Below are positions 1 to 8,407 of a DNA stretch of 64,000 nt, in pieces. The position numbers and the translations under genes were made by a program. The DNA lies in contig CAVVGE010000012.1 in assembly GCA_963747735.1 (NCBI GenBank), positions 1-64,000 of the forward strand. Direction: 5' to 3'. Under the pieces are notes generated by a model. That model was not told where the DNA came from, did not search any database, and was given only the letters and a program-made list of their open reading frames with translations. Each line of letters starts with the position of its first letter. Positions within the stretch are counted from its first letter, which is position 1. Source of the DNA: AP-15 sp963747735 (GTDB lineage Bacteria > Pseudomonadota > Alphaproteobacteria > ATCC43930 > CGMCC-115725).

Positions 1-1745
1 ACCGCCTTGTCTTCCCGGCGGTGCCAATCGAGAACGTTGGCCAATATCCAGCGCGCCTGTTGTTCTGCGGTTCGCTCTTCCGGATCGGCGGGAATGTCCG
101 CCGTCAGCTTTTCGATTACCGGATTGATGCGACTCAGCCACGCGGCGACGTTTTCGTTGGGAGCGCGGTCGCCGGGTTCCGGCCGCGGCACCGGGGTGCC
201 GCTCTGCACGAGCTGTTCGCGTAGGGCCTCGAGCCAGCCGTGGAGATCGCCGGCCGATCGGCAGTCGTCCTTGTTGTAGGTGAGCACCGTGGCCTTGGTC
301 GCTTCCGAAATCGAGGCGATGTCATCGAGCTCGATGCTCGCCTGGAGAAGCGCAAGCGCGGCATTCGCGTCGGGCAGCGCCGTGTCCCGCTCGAACCCGT
401 AGAGCGGTTCGAGCCGCTTGATCGAGTAACTTTCTACGCCCGCGCGCAGGCTGTGGCGAACTACCTGGTACAAATCGACGAACAGCTTCGCGCGCAACAT
501 CCGATCCAGTTCTTCCTCACGGGTGGCATAGCGGCCCATGAGGCGCTTAAGCGCCGCCGGCTCGTATGGCGCGTAGTGGTAGATGTGCAGATCAGGAAAC
601 CTCGCCCATCGCGCCATTACGAAATCGACAAACGCCTCGAAGGCGTACTTTTCGTCCGCACGCGAGAACGCCCAGTTGTGCTGATATGCGCGCGCGCCGT
701 TCCCGTCCTTGGACAGATAGCCAAACAGATATTCCTGGCCTTGCTCCCCTGCGAAGGGGTCGCCCTCGAGGTCCAGAAAGATGTCGCCCTCGGAGGGTTG
801 CGGCAGGCACGTCAGACCGAAGCCCGCTTCCAGCGGGAGCAGTTCAAAACGGGCTTCGCCGCTCTCGCGGGCTTCCACCTGAATCCGTGCCTGCTCGCGC
901 ACGCGCGCATAGGAGCCCGCCGATCCGCGATCCGGCTTCCAATCCAGCGGCAGCGCCATGACGGCTAACGAATTCATCGTAGTGACGCTTCGCTCCGTCA
1001 GCTCGTTGATCTGGAGCTTTGATATGCCCGCGACGAGACAGAGATGGTCGTCATCCCGGCGCCGCTGTTCGCACGCCGCCCGCCAGGCACACGTTACGCA
1101 ATGCTCGTTCGGCTCGGGATAGCTTTTCAGCCCTCCTCGCCCGCTCAGAGACTTCAGCAGCTCCCGTTTGACGCGCCGGAAATAGGCCGCGTAATCGGCA
1201 AACCGGTATTGCTGCGGTTTGAAATCGGACCAGGGCACCACGACAAACATGTGCTCCGGCGCCAGACCCTGAACTTGCCTGATGAGGTCGGAGTAGAGGC
1301 AAAGTTGCAGGACGGCGCCGGCTTTTGTTTCCCGGGCGAGCTTTGTATCAATGGCTTCATATGACCAGGCGCCGAGAAGGCTTGGCACTTCGATACGGCT
1401 CAGGATGTCGGCGCGTCCGACCCAGCCCTGATGCGAAAACGCTCCCTGCGCGATAATTTGCGCACCCCGCCGCATGGCGGCAATCGTTGCATCGACCGCC
1501 TCGGGAGAGACGTCAAAACCCTCAATTCTGATGACCTCCAGGCCTACCTTCGTTAGGTGTTCGATGTAGTTCTGTTCATGGATGGAACCCCGCTCCCACA
1601 AAATCTTCAGCAGCGGGTCCGATACGTACGGTTTCTTCAAATGGCCTTCGGCCACGCCGCGCTCGAGTGCGGAGAGATGGCGGCAGTTCAAATAACTGAC
1701 GAGATCGGTCGCGCTCAGCTCGAAAATGTCGCACTTTTTCCTCAT
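1..1745 (-). CDS. TM0106-family RecB-like nuclease, 3' end outside window
   Basis: Read on the minus strand from the ATG at 1745, the frame stays open for 581 codons to the left edge, so the stop and any C-terminal helicase part lie outside. Residues 1-240 look like a RecB/Cas4-type nuclease: RADI near 111-114, IDTK at 132-135, and four cysteines (C21, C216, C219, C225) placed as in iron-sulfur nucleases. From about residue 320 an RNase H-like exonuclease segment starts (DIFLDLEGDP, then YHYAPYEP, VDLYQVVR, YSIKRLEPLYGF). This order matches the TM0106/YprB-like family, whose long members end in a DNA helicase. A role in DNA processing or repair is inferred from the family. No frameshift is visible here, unlike many neighbours. 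The Shine-Dalgarno (GGGTG) is weak. Confidence 0.8.
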   Translation of the reverse strand, partial: MRKKCDIFELSATDLVSYLNCRHLSALERGVAEGHLKKPYVSDPLLKILWERGSIHEQNYIEHLTKVGLEVIRIEGFDVSPEAVDATIAAMRRGAQIIAQGAFSHQGWVGRADILSRIEVPSLLGAWSYEAIDTKLARETKAGAVLQLCLYSDLIRQVQGLAPEHMFVVVPWSDFKPQQYRFADYAAYFRRVKRELLKSLSGRGGLKSYPEPNEHCVTCAWRAACEQRRRDDDHLCLVAGISKLQINELTERSVTTMNSLAVMALPLDWKPDRGSAGSYARVREQARIQVEARESGEARFELLPLEAGFGLTCLPQPSEGDIFLDLEGDPFAGEQGQEYLFGYLSKDGNGARAYQHNWAFSRADEKYAFEAFVDFVMARWARFPDLHIYHYAPYEPAALKRLMGRYATREEELDRMLRAKLFVDLYQVVRHSLRAGVESYSIKRLEPLYGFERDTALPDANAALALLQASIELDDIASISEATKATVLTYNKDDCRSAGDLHGWLEALREQLVQSGTPVPRPEPGDRAPNENVAAWLSRINPVIEKLTADIPADPEERTAEQQARWILANVLDWHRREDKA

Positions 1746-2027
1746 AATTTCACCCACGATACTCTAGTGCGTACTTCGTTGCCCTTCTTGGCCATTGCTC
1801 GCCGGTCCGGTGACTTGGTTTCACGTGCGGGTATCATAATTATTTTTATCGGAAAGTGATCTGCAATGCGTCTTCGCGAAAATATTTATCGAGGAACAAA
1901 ATTCTTCACGTCCGGCAACCGCGAAATAGCGATTTTAAAGCGCCCCCCACATGGAAATTCTGACCGCGTTGCCAAGCGCCGCTATCGCTGCCGTGAGCAC
2001 GTCGATTCGCTTCCGACAGCCAGCGGG
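1746..2027. other. Intergenic region, AT-rich upstream of nuclease gene
   Basis: No convincing gene. The stretch 1825-1862 is much richer in A/T than its surroundings and holds TATGAT on the minus strand at 1833-1838, a possible -10 box for the nuclease gene starting at 1745. I see no good -35 partner, so the promoter call is weak. Confidence 0.3.
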
Positions 2028-2240
2028 TTACCGCTCGGCCCGAATATGCGGATGAGGCTCTTCGGCGATGTGGCGGTTGCCTTCCCCATCTTCGAACCCA
2101 ATCGTCGCCTTGATGCAGTCGCGAGCACCGCCCTTGCCGGCGTTGGCAACCATGGTGCCGGTTCGCAGAGCAGCGTCGCGCCGAAGGCTGGATTTGGCCG
2201 TGGGATGCCGCTGCACCAGGTCTCCGAAGCTCCACGCCAT
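2028..2240 (-). CDS. Possible small protein downstream of the GNAT toxin
   Basis: A 70-codon frame starts with ATG at 2240 (a GTG at 2249 in the same frame overlaps the toxin stop). The product is hydrophilic (segments KSSLRRDAALRTGTMV and CIKATIGFEDGEGNRHIAEE) and I do not recognise it. Its placement directly behind the toxin gene on the same strand would allow translational coupling, but codon evidence is modest and an antisense frame is also open. Treat as tentative. Confidence 0.3.
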   Translation of the reverse strand: MAWSFGDLVQRHPTAKSSLRRDAALRTGTMVANAGKGGARDCIKATIGFEDGEGNRHIAEEPHPHIRAER

Positions 2241-2245
2241 TCGCC

Positions 2246-2767
2246 TCACCGCGGCCGCCCGAGCATTCTCTCCGCTTCCTCGGTCGTGATCATCAGCGTC
2301 ATCGGCTCGACCGCTGAGGGCCGGAAGCCTTGGCGCTCGTAAAAAGCTTTCGCCTCCACCGAAATCGCGTGCACAAGGAGCGCGCGCACACCGATTGTCC
2401 CGGCGGCGCCGACCACCCGCAGGACGGCATCGCGGAGCAGCGCTGAGCCGAGCCCCCTGCCCTGCCAGCCACGGTCGACTGCCAGCCGTCCGAGCAGCGC
2501 CGCCGGCACCGGATCGGGCATGTTGCGGCGAACTCTCCCCGTCGCCGCCGCGTGCAACACCGATCCCGCCGCCAGGCTGTAGTACCCGATAACCCGCCGG
2601 CCCTCGGCGATGACATAGGTGCGCGATGCGCCGCCCGCTTCGTTCTGCCGGGCCCTACGTTTGAGCCACTCGTCGAGCGGTGGGGTACCCGAGTTGAATT
2701 GCTCGATCTCGTGGTCGGCCGCCAGCGGCGCCGGCGCTGACAGCGCGCGCTCATCCGGCGCGCTCAC
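2246..2767 (-). CDS. GNAT-family acetyltransferase toxin (TacT-like)
   Basis: 173 residues, normal length for the family. The acetyl-CoA binding loop is visible as GWQGRGLGSALLRDAV at about 101-116, and the C-terminal FYERQGFRPS is typical of GNAT toxins that acetylate the amino group of aminoacyl-tRNA and block translation. The gene overlaps the upstream DUF1778 gene by four bases (ATGA), the usual layout of TacAT-type toxin-antitoxin pairs. Such modules commonly stabilise plasmids and genomic islands, which fits the plasmid-type genes that follow. Activity against tRNA is inferred from the family. Confidence 0.87.
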   Translation of the reverse strand: MSAPDERALSAPAPLAADHEIEQFNSGTPPLDEWLKRRARQNEAGGASRTYVIAEGRRVIGYYSLAAGSVLHAAATGRVRRNMPDPVPAALLGRLAVDRGWQGRGLGSALLRDAVLRVVGAAGTIGVRALLVHAISVEAKAFYERQGFRPSAVEPMTLMITTEEAERMLGRPR

Positions 2768-3048
2768 TCAGGATCCCAGGGCGCTCTCGTCGCCAGCAGC
2801 TTGCGCAGACGCGGATTATCTTTCGGCGGCATGTCGAGCGCCGCCATGAAGGCGGTCCACTGCATCTCGTCTAGCTGGAACACGCGCCGGTCCGCCAGGG
2901 TCTCGAACGCCGCCGACAGGCTGCTGTCGATCACAAACTCGGTCAGGGTTTTGTCGTTCACCGCCGCGGCGCGCTGAAGCGTGCGCTTGGCCGCCGGCGT
3001 CATCCGAAGATCGACACGCTCCGATTTTGGTTCTGTTGTCTCCGTCAT
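2764..3048 (-). CDS. DUF1778 antitoxin (TacA-like)
   Basis: About 94 residues. The N-terminal part (ERVDLRMTPAAKRTLQRAA) is a ribbon-helix-helix DNA-binding segment as in DUF1778 antitoxins. The C-terminal tail (FMAALDMPPKDNPRLRKLLA) is the part that normally wraps the GNAT toxin. I start at the ATG at 3048 because GAGAGG lies about eight bases upstream; a TTG at 3054 is possible. The stop overlaps the toxin start. Family members repress their own promoter together with the toxin. Confidence 0.87.
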   Translation of the reverse strand: MTETTEPKSERVDLRMTPAAKRTLQRAAAVNDKTLTEFVIDSSLSAAFETLADRRVFQLDEMQWTAFMAALDMPPKDNPRLRKLLATRAPWDPE

Positions 3049-3105
3049 GCGCAACGCCTCTCTGCAGACCGGCGCAACCGCCGAGCCGCGTCTCCGACCA
3101 ATCTA

Positions 3106-3134
3106 CTATCCGTACATTGTCAGTACAAGATCAA
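3106..3134 (-). promoter_or_regulatory. Candidate promoter/operator of the toxin-antitoxin pair
   Basis: On the minus strand TTGATC (3129-3134) and GGATAG (3106-3111) are separated by 17 bases. Between them TGTAC occurs twice as a direct repeat six bases apart. A repeat inside a promoter is what an autoregulated antitoxin operator usually looks like; the assignment is inference from position and motif. Confidence 0.35.
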
Positions 3135-3234
3135 ACCGGCCGCTGCCGGCTACCGTGTTGAAATTGCGGCCTAACATTACGGCAGGCTTCATCCAACTTG
3201 CGATCCGCTCGCGCGGCGATCTATAGAACATAAA

Positions 3235-3390
3235 ATGAACCATGCCACGCCTGTCGTCAAGTGGCTGTTCCTCGAGGTCAACGCCTTCTTTGCCTCGTGC
3301 GAGCAGCAGGGGAACCCGGCCCGGCGCGGCAAGCCCGTCATCGTCGTCCAGGCGCTGACGGAGTCCGCGGTCGCGCGCGCCGCCAGCCTG
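3235..3390 (+). pseudogene. 5' stub of a Y-family DNA polymerase (DinB/UmuC-like)
   Basis: The first ~50 codons from the ATG at 3235 read KWLFLEVNAFFASCEQQGNP and RGKPVIVVQALTES, the start of a lesion-bypass polymerase of the ImpB/MucB/SamB group. Similarity ends near codon 51, after which the frame runs through palindromic non-coding sequence to a stop at 3522. The usual first metal-binding aspartate (LDMNSFFAS in relatives) is E here. Truncated and almost certainly inactive. Confidence 0.6.
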
Positions 3391-3698
3391 AATCCTGAAC
3401 CTATTCTTCGCTTTGATTGGTGGGCGTCTCTCTCCCCCGGCCTGCGTGCGCCGGGGTCGGGCCGCGCCCTATCCCCGCGTCTTCGGGGACGGAGCCGGCT
3501 CGCTTTTCCCCCGCTCGGGTGAGCCGTCTCCGCCCTCACGGGTAACGGTCGCTGACGCTGAGTGGCGCTGGGCGCCACGAACTGTGCCGCAAGGCTTCCG
3601 CGGTTGGGGTCGGAAAAAGGAGAGGGTCGCGGGGGCTTCGTGGACCGATTTGGAGGACGAGAGAGAGGCTCCGTCCGCCGGTCCTGGAGACCCCTGGC
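3391..3698. other. Palindrome-rich non-coding stretch
   Basis: No gene between the polymerase stub and the ParB-like gene. The segment contains several short GC hairpins: a mini-palindrome at 3434-3461, TCCCCGCGTCTTCGGGGA near 3471-3488, and GTGGCGCTGGGCGCCAC near 3563-3579. The dense palindromes make the breakpoint of the polymerase stub look like a site of repeat insertion or recombination. Confidence 0.4.
3434..3461 (+). repeat. Mini-palindrome copy (CCCCGG...CCGGGG + GGGC tail)
   Basis: CCCCGG, a 10-base GC loop, CCGGGG and a TCGGGC tail. The arrangement matches the mini-element found inside several genes of this window (see 8382, 51404, 54262, 54364, 60838). It lies just behind the point where the polymerase stub loses its homology. 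Confidence 0.5.
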
Positions 3699-5802
3699 AT
3701 GGAAGCGGCATCTGCTGTCCGAACGATCGCCCTCGACCGGCTCGTCCTGTCGCCGGCCAATGCCCGCAAGACCCCGCCCTCGGCGGCGGAGGACGCCGAG
3801 CTCAAGGCGAGCCTCAAGACCCGCGGGCTCAAACAGAACCTCGTCGTCTGCCCCGCGTCCCGAGCGAAACGGGGTCTATGCCGTCACCGCCGGCAGCCGG
3901 CGCCTCAAGGCTCTGCAGGAGCTTGCCGCCGAGGGCGCCATCCCAGCCGATTACGAAGTTCCGTGCCTCATCGAGGAGCCGGAGGTGGCGCTCGAAACCT
4001 CGCTGATGGAAAACACGGTGCGGGCCGCGATGCACCCGGCCGACGAATTCGCCGCGATGGCGGCGCTGATCGACGCCGGCGAGCCGATCGAAGCGGTCGC
4101 CACCCGGTTCGGGGTCAGCGAACGGCACGTCAAGCAGCGCCTCAAGCTCGGCAAGGTCGCCCCCGAGCTCTTGGACGAATTCCGCGCCGGCAAGCTGTCG
4201 CTCGAGGTCATGACAGCGTTCACGCTCGGCGCCGACCACGCCGCACAGCTCGCCGTGTGGCGCAGGTCAAGGACCAGCCCTACATCCAGCCTTACACCGT
4301 ACGGCGGCTGCTGACCGAGGGTGCGGTCCCGCTCGACTCGCACCTCGGCACGTTTGTCGGCGCGGCCGCCTACGAGGCCGCCGGCGGCACGGTCACGCGC
4401 GATCTTTTCAGCGGCGACGAGGAGGGCTTCATGGACGATGCCGGCCTCGTCCGCCGCCTCGCTTTCGCCAAGCTCGAAGCAAAGGCGGCAGAGCTGCGCC
4501 GCCACTGGGCATGGGCCAGGGCCATGCTCGATCCCGATTACGGCTTCACCGCCGAGTACATACGCCTGCGGCCGCGGCCGGCCGAGTTTCCGCCGGATGT
4601 CGCCGCCGAGCTGCAAGAAATCGAGGACCGTCTGGCCCAGCTCGAGGCGCTCCCCGAGAATGCCTGGACCGACCGGCTGACGGACGAAGCCGAGGATCTT
4701 CAAAACCGTCACGACGAGCTGATCGAGACGACCGAGGCCCAGGCCGTCTATGCCGAGGAGGACCGGGCCCGCGCCGGCTGCATCGTCACGATCGGCGATG
4801 ACGGCGATTTTCGGATCTACGAGGGCCTCGTCGAGCGGTCGGCGACATCCGCGCACGCCGGCAACGGCGCCGAGACAGCCGAGAACGGCGACGAAACGTT
4901 CGGCCCGGCGCCGAGCTTGCCGGCCCCTCCCCTCGCCCGCTCACCGGCGAAGCGCAGCTGCGCAAGGAATGCGGCTTCAGCCAGGCGCTCGTCGACGACC
5001 TGAAGGCGCACCGGCTGCAGATTGCGAAGGCGCACCTTGCCGGCGATTTCGGGGTGGCGTTCGACCTGGCGCTCTATGCGTTGTGCGTCGATCTCTGCGA
5101 CCGTGGCTGGCGCTCGCGCCCGCTCGATCTGCGGGCCGTCGAGACCCGGCTCGCGAGCTCGTCGAACGATCTCGCCGACACACCGGCCGACCGGCTCCTC
5201 GCCGCGCGCGGGAAGGCGCTCGCCCTCGACTGGCTGTCATTGCCGCCGGCCGAAGGGTTCGCGACGCTTGCGGCTTGCCGGGTGAGGCCAAGCAGGATCT
5301 TTTCGCCTGGTGCATCGCGGCTACGCTCAAGCCGCAGCTCGCCGTCGAGGATGGCGCCGATCCGGTCATCGAAAGTGCCATCCGGCGGCTGGCCATCCCG
5401 TTTGCCGATTTCTGGCGGCCGACCGCCGCCAATTACTGGGGGCGGGCGAAGAAGGCGCACGGTCTTGCGGTCGCCGAAACCGTCCTCGGCCGCCGCTGGG
5501 CGCAGGACCATGCCGGCGACAAAAAGGCCGCGCTCGCCGCGGCATTGGAGACGGCGTTCGATCCCGAGGGCAACACTGCAATCGGTCTCGACCAGGCGGC
5601 GCGCGACGCCGCCGCGGCGTGGCTGCCGCCCGGCATCGCCGCTGACGCAGACGCGGCGCAAGGCGATGACGGCGGTGCCGCCCCCGATGCCGCTTTCGCG
5701 ATCGAGGACGAGCCGCGTGCCGCGGATTTCCCGGACGACGATGCAGCGTCGGACGATCTCCCTGCCTTTCTGAGCGGAGACGAGCAGGCCGCTGCGGGCT
5801 GA
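3699..5802 (+). pseudogene. ParB/RepB-like partition protein gene, frameshifted
   Basis: Starts at ATG 3699 (GGAGA upstream). The pieces join into one ~700-residue ParB-like protein: VRTIALDRLVLSPANARK, then GVYAVTAGSRRLKAL, LMENTVRAAMHPADEFAAM, a helix-turn-helix (GEPIEAVATRFGVSERHVKQ), and after further shifts IQPYTVRRLLTEGAVPLDSH, ECGFSQALVDDLKAHRLQIA and a long acidic C-terminus. Frame changes are needed near 3855, 4257, 4935 and 5277; the one near 4257 is explained by a single missing G. ParB-like proteins of this size sit beside the helicase/methyltransferase gene in many alphaproteobacterial plasmids. DNA binding is likely if the frame is intact in the cell; a true partition role is not proven because parA lies 13 kb away. 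Confidence 0.75.
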
Positions 5803-5981
5803 GGCTTCGCGTTTTCGCTGCGGAGATCCGCGCCGATCGGGGCGCGGTCTCCATTCCCGGCGCGGCCGTCACCGTCGCGCATTTCGTCAAATCAATCACC
5901 AGCAGCATCCGGCAAGCAAAAGAACCCGGCGGGACAGCGACGCCCGCCGGTCCGCCCTGCCGTGCGCTCGTGGAGCCCATC

Positions 5982-6362
5982 ATGCCGACGACATCCAAAA
6001 CCCGGTTCGATTTCCGGAAACGCGTCGCCTACGACGCCGGCGCCAAGCGCTCCTTTCATATCAATGCGCGCCGCCAGCTGCACGCACTCGCCGCGGCGCT
6101 CGGGTTCAGGCCCGGCGACTACGATTTGCGTTCCAACCAGGGCGGGGTCGCTGTATCCGGCGAAGCGACCCTTCATGCCGACCGCCTCTATGTGCAGGCG
6201 AGCCAGCCGGCGACCGGCCATGACACCGGGGTCCTGTTCCGCAGCTGCGAAGGCCGGCGCGATTACGTCGGCGGCGCCAATCATTTCGTCTCGCTCGATC
6301 TGCTGCATGAGCCGGCGGCATTGGCAACCCTGATCCGGCGGCACTGCGGGCTTCGTCTTTAA
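5982..6362 (+). CDS. Conserved plasmid protein of unknown function
   Basis: 126 residues from the ATG at 5982, which has GGAG about nine bases upstream. The sequence is soluble, with no signal peptide or membrane segment: FDFRKRVAYDAGAKRSFHIN near the start and GVLFRSCEGRRDYVGGANHF near the end. It lies between the ParB-like gene and the methyltransferase/helicase gene, all on the plus strand, so it probably belongs to the plasmid maintenance/transfer block. I do not recognise a domain and assign no function. Confidence 0.6.
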   Translation: MPTTSKTRFDFRKRVAYDAGAKRSFHINARRQLHALAAALGFRPGDYDLRSNQGGVAVSGEATLHADRLYVQASQPATGHDTGVLFRSCEGRRDYVGGANHFVSLDLLHEPAALATLIRRHCGLRL

Positions 6363-6668
6363 ACCTGCGAACCCGATCCGCCAGGCGGCGTGGGGTCGAG
6401 CCGTGAAGAGGGAGAGGGCCGTGGGCGGCGGGTGAGAGCCCGGGACGAAGGAAAGAGAGCCTTCGCCGGGTCCCCTCCCCGGACTGCTCCGGGGTTTCAC
6501 CTCCTTGCCCCGCTCTCTCGGAGAACTCTCGCATGCCGGCCGTATCCTAGGCCGCGGCAGTCCGCCGCGGTCACCCTTCCGCTGTTCCAGTCTCAGGCTC
6601 CGATCGACAAAGTGTCGGGCCTCGTCCATGCCGCCACCCTGCTCGCGCGATCGCTCGAGCAGAGCCCG

Positions 6669-6687
6669 CCCCGGACCCGATCCGGGG
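6669..6687 (-). repeat. Mini-palindrome inside the methyltransferase/helicase gene
   Basis: Perfect stem CCCCGGA/TCCGGGG with a 5-base loop. Flanking GGGC-type bases give the same head-to-tail layout as the other copies, here reversed. It adds roughly SPPRTRSGGR between LARSLEQ and ALDSRALRAAM without breaking the frame. Confidence 0.55.
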
Positions 6688-8381
6688 GCCGGGCGCTCGA
6701 CAGCCGCGCCTTGCGCGCGGCGATGGAGACGGCCTTTGCCGGCTCCGACGCCGAGGGCGCCTGGGTGTGGAAGGACGCCTACGAGGCGCTCGAAGCGGCG
6801 CAGGTGCTGTTCCTGCGCAAATACGGTGTGGCGATGCGCGCCCGCGCCGGATCGCCCAACGCGATGCTCGAAATGCTGGCACGGCTCGCCGAGCGCCTTC
6901 CCTCGCAGACCCGCCGGACGCGAAGAATCCGAGCGGTTCCAGCAATTTTCGACCCCGATCACGCTCGGCTTTGTTGCCGCGGAGGCGGCGGCGCTGACCC
7001 CTTCCGACCTGGTGCTCGAACCTTCGGCCGGGACGGGGCTGCTGGCGATCTTTGCCGAGCTCGCCAAAGCGCCTCTGGTGCTCAACGAGATCGCCGAGAC
7101 GCGCGCCGGGCTGCTCGGCCGCCTCTTCCGCGCCGCTCCGCCGGTGACCCGGCACAACGCCGAGCAGATCCACGACCATCTCGCACCGGCTTTCCGGCCG
7201 ACCGTCATCTTGATGAACCCGCCCTTCTCGGCCTCGCCGCATGTCGAGAAGCGCTTTGCCGAAGCCGGCTTCCGCCATGTCGCCTCGGCCCTGGCGCGGC
7301 TCGCGCCCGGCGGGCGCCTCGTCGCGATCACCGGCCACAATGTCGGGCCCGAGGAGCCGGGATGGCGCGAAGCCTACGTGCGGCTGCAAGAGCGCGCCCG
7401 CGTCGTGTTCACCGCGGCCGTTGCCGGGCGGGCCTATGCCCGCCACGGCACGACGATGGACACAAGGCTCACCGTCATCGACCATATCCCGGCCGACGCC
7501 CCGTGCTGCTTTCCGTCGTCCCCGGGCATGGCCGGCAACGCGGCCGAGCTGCTCGACTGGGTCGGCCGGCTTGTACCGTCGCGCGCGCCGATCGCCGACA
7601 CCACCCCCCTGCCCTCTCCCGCCGTTCTGACCCGTCCGCCGCGGTCGCGCATCGCTGCGCCCAAACTTGTGCTCCTCAACAAGCCGGCGCCCGCTCTTGA
7701 GGTCGTCGAGCTCGCCTACGAGGTCTGCGACGGGCAGCCCGCCGAGGGTGCCCGCCTAACCGCGAGTCTCTACGAGGGCTATGGGCTGCAATCGCTGCGG
7801 ATTCCCGGTGCCAAGCCGCACCCGACAAAGCTCGTGCAGTCGGCGGCGATGGCCGCGGTCGCCCCTCCCCGCCCCTCTTACCGGCCGCACCTGCCGCAGC
7901 ACCTGCTGTCGGACGACATCCTGTCGGACGCGCAGCTCGAGAGCGTCATCTACGCCGGCGAAGCGCATGCCGGCTGGCTCGCCGGCTCCTACATCGTTGA
8001 CGAGACCTACGACAATGTGTCGGCGGCGCCCGAGGGCGCTGAAGGGGCCGTCCGCTTCCGGCGCGGTTGGTTTTTGGGCGATGGCACCGGGGCCGGCAAG
8101 GGCCGCCAGGTCGCCGGCATCATCCTCGACAATTGGGTTCGCGGCCGGCGCCGGGCATTGTGGATCTCCAAATCCGACAAGCTGGTCGAGGACGCCGCGC
8201 GCGACTGGACGGCACTCGGCGGCGACCGCTCCGACATCGTGCCCTTGTCGCGGTTCCGCCAGGGTGCGGCGATCGCGCTCGACCAGGGCATCCTGTTCAC
8301 GACCTACGCGACGTTGCGCACGCAAGCGCGAGGCGAGAAGTCGAGCCGCCTCCAGCAGATCATCGACTGGCTGGGAAAGGG

Positions 8382-8407
8382 CCCCGGCTCGGAGTCCGGG
8401 GCAGGCT
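8382..8407 (+). repeat. In-frame mini-palindrome inside the helicase domain
   Basis: CCCCGG, 8-base loop, CCGGGG, then CAGGCT. It encodes GPGSESGAG between DWLGK and FDGVIVFDEAH, directly before the Walker B motif. From family knowledge, relatives run from WLGK to FDGVIVFDEAH without this segment, so 27 bases appear to be inserted in frame. Confidence 0.65.

Noticed and set aside
240..968. 242-codon plus-strand frame
   Set aside because: Antisense of the nuclease gene, whose minus-strand frame has clear RNase H-like motifs.
1866..2342. 158-codon plus-strand frame
   Set aside because: Overlaps the toxin gene end in antisense, lacks a ribosome site and shows no domain.
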